A model generated the notes under the pieces. It was not told the DNA's origin, made no database searches, and saw only the letters and a program-made list of their open reading frames with translations. Shown here piece by piece: positions 42,047 to 46,000 of a stretch of 46,000 bases of DNA; within the stretch, counting starts at the first letter, position 1; each line of letters starts with the position of its first letter. The stretch covers positions 159,187,557-159,233,556 of the forward strand of contig CM043952.1 in the NCBI GenBank assembly GCA_014529385.2, given 5' to 3'. The DNA comes from Adiantum capillus-veneris (lineage: Eukaryota > Streptophyta > Polypodiopsida > Polypodiales > Pteridaceae). The translations under genes and the position numbers were made by a program.

Positions 42047-42464
42047 ATATCGTGTCGTTTTCAATTTCAAAAATGCCAGGTTGAGGGCAAGGGGAAAAGG
42101 AGAAATTCCATCCCAAAATAGAAAAATAGTGTAAAATCCGAAAAAATAAACCTTATTTTCTAAAATTTCCTCTTGGAAAATTCAAGGAAAGGAATTTTGT
42201 ATGTTTGGAAAAATGATTTTTTTCCGAACACTGTTTGGGATGTAGGACCAACGGCTCACCAGCGTGAGTTGATCATGATTGTTGGATTGTCTAGGGAATG
42301 TAAAAGATTTTCCAAGGTTCCAAATTCAAGGCTCCGACCCAAGCACTCTCTCCCCCTTGAGTTTGACTCTAACTACTAAGCTATCACGTACTTGATGAAA
42401 GGAATGTGCGTGATTTAAGTTTATAGACTGAATCGTCGTGGATAAGTTCATAGCTAATTCACAT

Positions 42465-42592
42465 CGAGTTCACACTAATTTTGGTGTAGTACACATACCG
42501 TCCCAAGTTCACACTGGTGCACACTCAGTTTACACCTTGTTTACATTAAGTTCACACTGAGTTCACAAACACTTAGTTCACAAAAAATGTGA
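42465..42592 (+). repeat. degenerate AGTTCACACT tandem repeat
   Basis: AGTTCACACT and close variants (AGTTTACACC, AGTTCACAAA, TGCACACTC) recur about nine times in 130 bases. Confidence 0.65.
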
Positions 42593-42666
42593 TCCGACAG
42601 CCCATATTGCTCTCACCTCGCAGTGCCTAATGGGGGGCAATGATCCCACCTCCCAAGGCAGGCGTC

Positions 42667-42704
42667 TGTGGAGATTAGAGTGGATAGATAAGTGGAGCAT
42701 TCAT

Positions 42705-42757
<53 letters not shown>

Positions 42758-43042
42758 GGAGTAGAGAGAATAGCACAATGTAGACTTGAAATGCTATGAT
42801 AGTTAAGCTTAGAATGAGTGATTACAAGGCTGAATTTTTAGGCTCATTGGGGGCTTATGTCATGGGATAGGTAATCAGAGATAACATCATCATGGATGTC
42901 ATTCATCTTAGGTGTTTCACATGGAGTCAAATGGATAATCACATGGGTTTATAGCACATGGGCATCTAGTAGACTAGGGGGTTTTCTCATAGATTTGTGT
43001 CATAAGAGAGGAATTGGTACCTATGGCTAGGGTTACCCTACA
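42667..43042 (-). repeat. 3' LTR of the Copia-like element
   Basis: It contains the (GT)n tract 42706-42753, which is only a few units long in the other LTR. Otherwise similar along its length, with scattered substitutions. Confidence 0.75.
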
Positions 43043-44332
43043 ATCTCCCTCTTAAGACTAGTCATGGTACTCTTTGATGATCTATCTGGGCTTCCTATGG
43101 TCCATCAATAGATCATGGCTAGTTCTCACTCAATTTAACACCTCACGATTCTCAATTGGATACATCATTGCGATTCTCAGTGGATTCATTAGCTCATGAT
43201 CCACAAAGGTGGCCATTTACATCGTCACCTAGGTTCTATTTTAGAGTAGTACACCATTTGTCCATTCATTGGGAGTATGTCCTTCATTTGTAGTAGTCAA
43301 TGTCATCTTCTTGTTCATGTGTCATTGCTTCATTTCTTCCTTTTGCTCATTGCTTCTTTATATGTAGCTAATCTTTACTTTGAGTGTTCAATGAAACCTT
43401 GAAAATCAAAGTCTTTAGTAGCATAGGGATTTCCTCTTATGCAAACGACTTTAAGGTGAGACCAAAATAGCTTTCTGCTCTATAGCATGGGAAAAGATCC
43501 TTAGTAAAGGACTTACGATGCAAGACTTGAGGATGTTGTGTTGTGGGAAGGGGAGACTTGTTAAGGGCCAAATGAACTCAAAATTTTCTTTTGGTTTTGA
43601 TTTTGCTTGCAGGGTCGATGCTAGATAGCTAAACAAACAAATAACTTGATATGGTTGCAGGGCGTGAATGGTAACAAGCAATGATGTGACTATCTAGGTA
43701 TGTAGCTCGCAAGTTGAGGTCATCGACGGGTATAGATGTAGCGATAGCCGTGTGTAGCTAGGGTTGTGCCAAGGCCGGAAAGGCAGAGTAGCATGATTGG
43801 GATAAAATTTGTAGCATCCAAGTTGGCCTAGATGGGGGAGAGCGCAAGGCAAGGTGACCACAAAGATACCATACTACAGGGTGTTGACATGGGCGTAGCA
43901 GCTACGGTAGGTTGAGGGTGGTGACTTGGAGGTGATGAGGCTAAGTGTGAGCAGTAGTGGGCAAGTTATGTTTTGAAGTTTATGTTACTCCCCCTTCAGC
44001 CATGTCCATGAGTAGGTTAGGGCTAGCTTTGTACAACATTGTCCACGTTCAATGGAGTCGCAGTTTGAGACTACTAGATTTGGCAATGTTGACTTTGATG
44101 CTTCATTTTTTCACTAAAAATGGCTTGGAGCCATTAAAGAAATTTCCTTTGGGGGTTTTAAAGGCTAGGGAGAGAAAGAAGAACTATCACATACTCTAAA
44201 TGAAAATGCACAACATTGATTATTCTAATCAAGTAATGAGAGAGGGGATCACTTGATCTAGCAATAGACTAAAAATTATTGATGCCTAGGATTTTATGGC
44301 TAGACTAGGAAATGCAAACTAGTCTAAGGAAA
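43043..44332 (-). other. internal region of the short Copia-like element, no domains
   Basis: Frames at 43451-43681 (minus) and 43957-44199 (plus) show no retroelement motif. The part near 43140 resembles the 7110-7140 segment upstream of the LTR at 7241, supporting a shared family. Confidence 0.45.
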
Positions 44333-44345
44333 GGCTCTGATACCA
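44333..44345 (-). other. primer binding site (tRNA-iMet type)
   Basis: The minus strand reads TGGTATCAGAGCC, two bases after the LTR end. Confidence 0.8.
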
Positions 44346-44347
44346 TA

Positions 44348-44690
44348 TGTGAAGATTAGGGTGGATAAAAAAGTGAAGCATTCATGGTGTATGTGTATGT
44401 ACAATGGAGTAGAGAGAATAGTGCAGTGTAGGCTTGAAACGCTCTTGATAGTTAAGTTTTAGAATGAGTGATACAATGTTGAATTTATAGGCTCATTGGG
44501 CACTTATGTCATGGGATAGGTAATCAATGATAACATCATCATGTTAGTCATTTTCACTAGGTGTAAAGTATCACATGGAGTCACATGGATAATCACATGG
44601 GTTTATGCCACATGGGTATCTAGTAGACTAGAAGGGTTTCCCATAGATTTGTGTCATAAGAGAGGAACCGGTACCCATGGCTAGGGTTAT
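44348..44690 (-). repeat. 5' LTR of the Copia-like element, end truncated
   Basis: Matches 42667-43042 up to GGCTAGGGTTA, where similarity stops before the expected CCCTACA. Confidence 0.72.
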
Positions 44691-44810
44691 GCAATAGTGT
44701 CAATTAGTGATGAGGCAAAGTAAGTGATACACCACACCAAAACCTAGAGCCAAAATATGCCTGAGATTTGTGGAAATTCCCAAAAATTCATTTTGCAGTA
44801 AGCTTGCAAG

Positions 44811-45000
44811 TCAAGGAGAGACCCCAAGCATGTTGCGCTCTCGTATAGCACAACTGGAAAGAAAGTTGGCATGGTATGAGGCAAGATATGGGCCTGTAAT
44901 CGAAGAAGAGATAGGAAATGTTAGTCCAAGTGATTTATTCGACAATTCAAAATTTTGCGTATTTGATCTTCTAGGGGAGTCAGTCCATGATCTAAATTAA
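44811..45000 (+). CDS. candidate terminal exon, coiled-coil protein of unknown function
   Basis: An open frame after a good acceptor (TCATTTTGCAG before 44811). It reads SMLRSRIAQLERKLAWYEAR, then an acidic segment VIEEEIGNVSPSDLFDNS and the end FCVFDLLGESVHDLN before TAA 44998-45000. It looks like a real C-terminus because the composition is balanced and the heptad-like start is amphipathic. I recognise no family and find no upstream exon. It may be part of another transposon gene. Confidence 0.3.
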
Positions 45001-45197
45001 ATCTCCCAAGTAGTAATGAGCTATTTTTGTATCTTACATCTCAATATTTGTAACTAAAAATTCTTTTTGATTTGTAAATCTCTATTTGTTGGAACAAATG
45101 AACATGTTGGATGTTGTTGCAATTGTGTAAGTCTTATTCTCTCTCCCTTCCTCTCTCCAACAATGATAAAAAGAAGATGGAGAGAAAGAGAGACAAT

Positions 45198-45219
45198 GAG
45201 AGAGAGAGAGAGAGAGAGA
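45198..45219. repeat. (GA)n microsatellite
   Basis: Short GA tract in otherwise AT-rich DNA. Confidence 0.85.
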
Positions 45220-45276
45220 ATCTAAACTCCACACAGATTTTGCATTACAAAATTAATTGTGTATATACTACAAACT

Positions 45277-45433
45277 TTATAGCTCATCTATCCCCTCAAT
45301 CATATGCACTATGTCATCAATTTCTTCCACATCTGGACATTCCGGATCAATGTCTTCCAGATTCCATTCCATTTCATCATTGAAGTTGAGCTCATTTGCA
45401 ATTGCTTTGTGTGTTTGAAACTCGGGGGGTTCA
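45277..45433 (-). pseudogene. last exon of a hAT transposase gene
   Basis: A minus-strand frame from an acceptor (CACATAG) to TAA 45277-45279. It encodes an acidic tail with NDEMEWNLEDID, EEIDDIVHM and the end IEGIDEL. Such acidic tails with tryptophan are common after the dimerisation domain of plant hAT transposases. The phase does not fit the donor at 45658 by simple joining, so either a splice site is misjudged or the gene is frameshifted. Confidence 0.45.
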
Positions 45434-45658
45434 CTATGTGTAAAACTACCATATCACGTGCGTTCAAGACATGTTTGTAAAACCCCTTATCTGTGAATTT
45501 TGTTAGGAATATAATATACCCTTTTCTTTTAAAATCTGTAAGTTTTTTGCCAATTTGGAAATATAATGCCCTTTTGTATATATATTTCTGTAAGTTTCAA
45601 GAACTTTAAATACCCTTCTGTTGAACTCACGTGATAGGTTACATTTTTATTAGGTGAC

Positions 45659-46000
45659 CTCCCCGGGGTTTGAAAGCGTCCGGAGCTTTCTTTGTGTGGC
45701 TAACTTTGCTAGCTTGTGCATAAGTTGCGTGTTACAAAATACATACACCAAGTCCGCAGTTTGTTTAGGACTTAATCGGTTTTGTTTTTTAGTATGCACG
45801 AAAGCAAACGAAGACCAATTTCTTTCATAGCTACCATTTAAGGCGGCAACAAACAATACTCTCACAACCACATGTTGAAGTTTCACTTTTTCTCCACCAT
45901 ACTCTTTCCACCAAATTGGTGCGCTCATCGTCTTGATAGCATCTATATGCCAAGGATCCCCAAACATTCCTTCTCTGCTAGTATAGGGTGTCTTCTGTGT
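45659..46000 (-). CDS. hAT transposase, C-terminal dimerisation domain (partial, runs off the window)
   Basis: Minus-strand frame open to the window edge with SAPIWWKEYGGE, LQHVVVRVLF, ERNWSSFAFVHTKKQNRL and DLVYVFCNTQLMHKL. This is the hAT C-terminal dimerisation signature (WW..(F/Y)G...L...A.RVLS..C..S.CERNWS.F..IHSKKRNRL....LVYV..N..L). The domain dimerises the transposase and is needed for excision of hAT elements. A donor (GGGGAG/GTCACC) lies at 45658. The rest of the gene is beyond 46000. Confidence 0.8.

Larger units (their letters stand above)
27147..42241. mobile_element. hAT-type MITE (about 216 bp) split by nested insertions
   Basis: CAGTGTTCGGGAAAAA at 27155-27170 and its inverted partner TTTTTTTCCGAACACTG ending at 42233 are terminal inverted repeats. 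They are flanked by TTTGGGAG (27147-27154) and TTTGGGAT (42234-42241), an 8-bp target duplication with one change. Without the insert 27184-42046 the element is 29 + 187 bases long and has no coding capacity. CA(G)TG ends with 8-bp duplications are typical of hAT elements. Confidence 0.7.
42667..44690 (-). mobile_element. short non-autonomous Copia-like element
   Basis: LTRs 42667-43042 and 44348-44690 flank about 1.3 kb. On the minus strand the LTR ends TTCACA and is followed after two bases by TGGTATCAGAGCC. The other LTR starts TGTAGGGTAACCCTAGCC after a GGGAGATT purine run. The internal DNA has no recognisable polymerase, integrase or gag. The 44690 end is truncated by about 8 bases, so no target duplication can be seen. 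Confidence 0.75.

Noticed and set aside
1-46000. CRISPR array, bacterial operon or secretion system
   Set aside because: No regularly spaced identical repeats with unique spacers and no prokaryotic gene organisation. All signals are eukaryotic.

Overview
This is a repeat-dense stretch of nuclear DNA from a land plant. The evidence is a host gene with GT-AG introns encoding a membrane protein that looks chloroplast-related, plant-type LTR retrotransposons primed by initiator tRNA-Met or tRNA-Asp, AAACCCTA (telobox) motifs, pogo-like and hAT DNA transposons, and many GA/GT microsatellites. I cannot name the species; a large repeat-rich genome such as a fern or gymnosperm would fit. There is no bacterial operon, CRISPR array or rRNA, and I recognised no tRNA gene.

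Layout. At 1-4.6 kb lies the 3' end of one host gene on the minus strand: six exons at 2425-3786 in perfect phase, about 207 residues with two hydrophobic segments, tentatively LPA1-like. At 4.6-6.4 kb is a small decayed LTR element whose 5' LTR carries a striking 31-bp-arm hairpin. At 6.4-10 kb are remnants: a Copia-like LTR end, a degenerate GGTACTG-rich block and several short tandem repeats. At 10066-15154 is a complete Ty3/gypsy chromovirus insertion (TSD CAATA) that lacks reverse transcriptase and RNase H. It lies upstream of the decayed gag of an older element (about 15.7-16.75 kb). That gag is cut by a Copia-like array on the minus strand (16.75-24.74 kb), one LTR of which was hit by a solo LTR (21302-22945, TSD GAAAG), which in turn carries a 409-bp MITE.

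The most interesting region is 27155-42233. A roughly 216-bp hAT-type MITE (TIR CAGTGTTCGG, near-perfect 8-bp TSD) was entered by a roughly 5.8-kb pogo-like transposon at TA (27184-42046). That transposon's transposase gene was then split by a 9.05-kb LTR element (30825-39873, TSD CCCTT) that encodes gag and protease but no recognisable RT or integrase. The pogo-like transposon also carries a broken fragment of a serine carboxypeptidase-like gene. Its TIR is shared with the small MITE at 21811-22219, so the window holds an autonomous-type element and a non-autonomous relative.

At 42.7-44.7 kb is a short non-autonomous Copia-like element on the minus strand. The right edge (45.3-46 kb) holds the 3' end of a hAT transposase gene on the minus strand. 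Apart from the host gene, almost all coding signal is transposon-derived and most of it is broken by stops, frameshifts or deletions.
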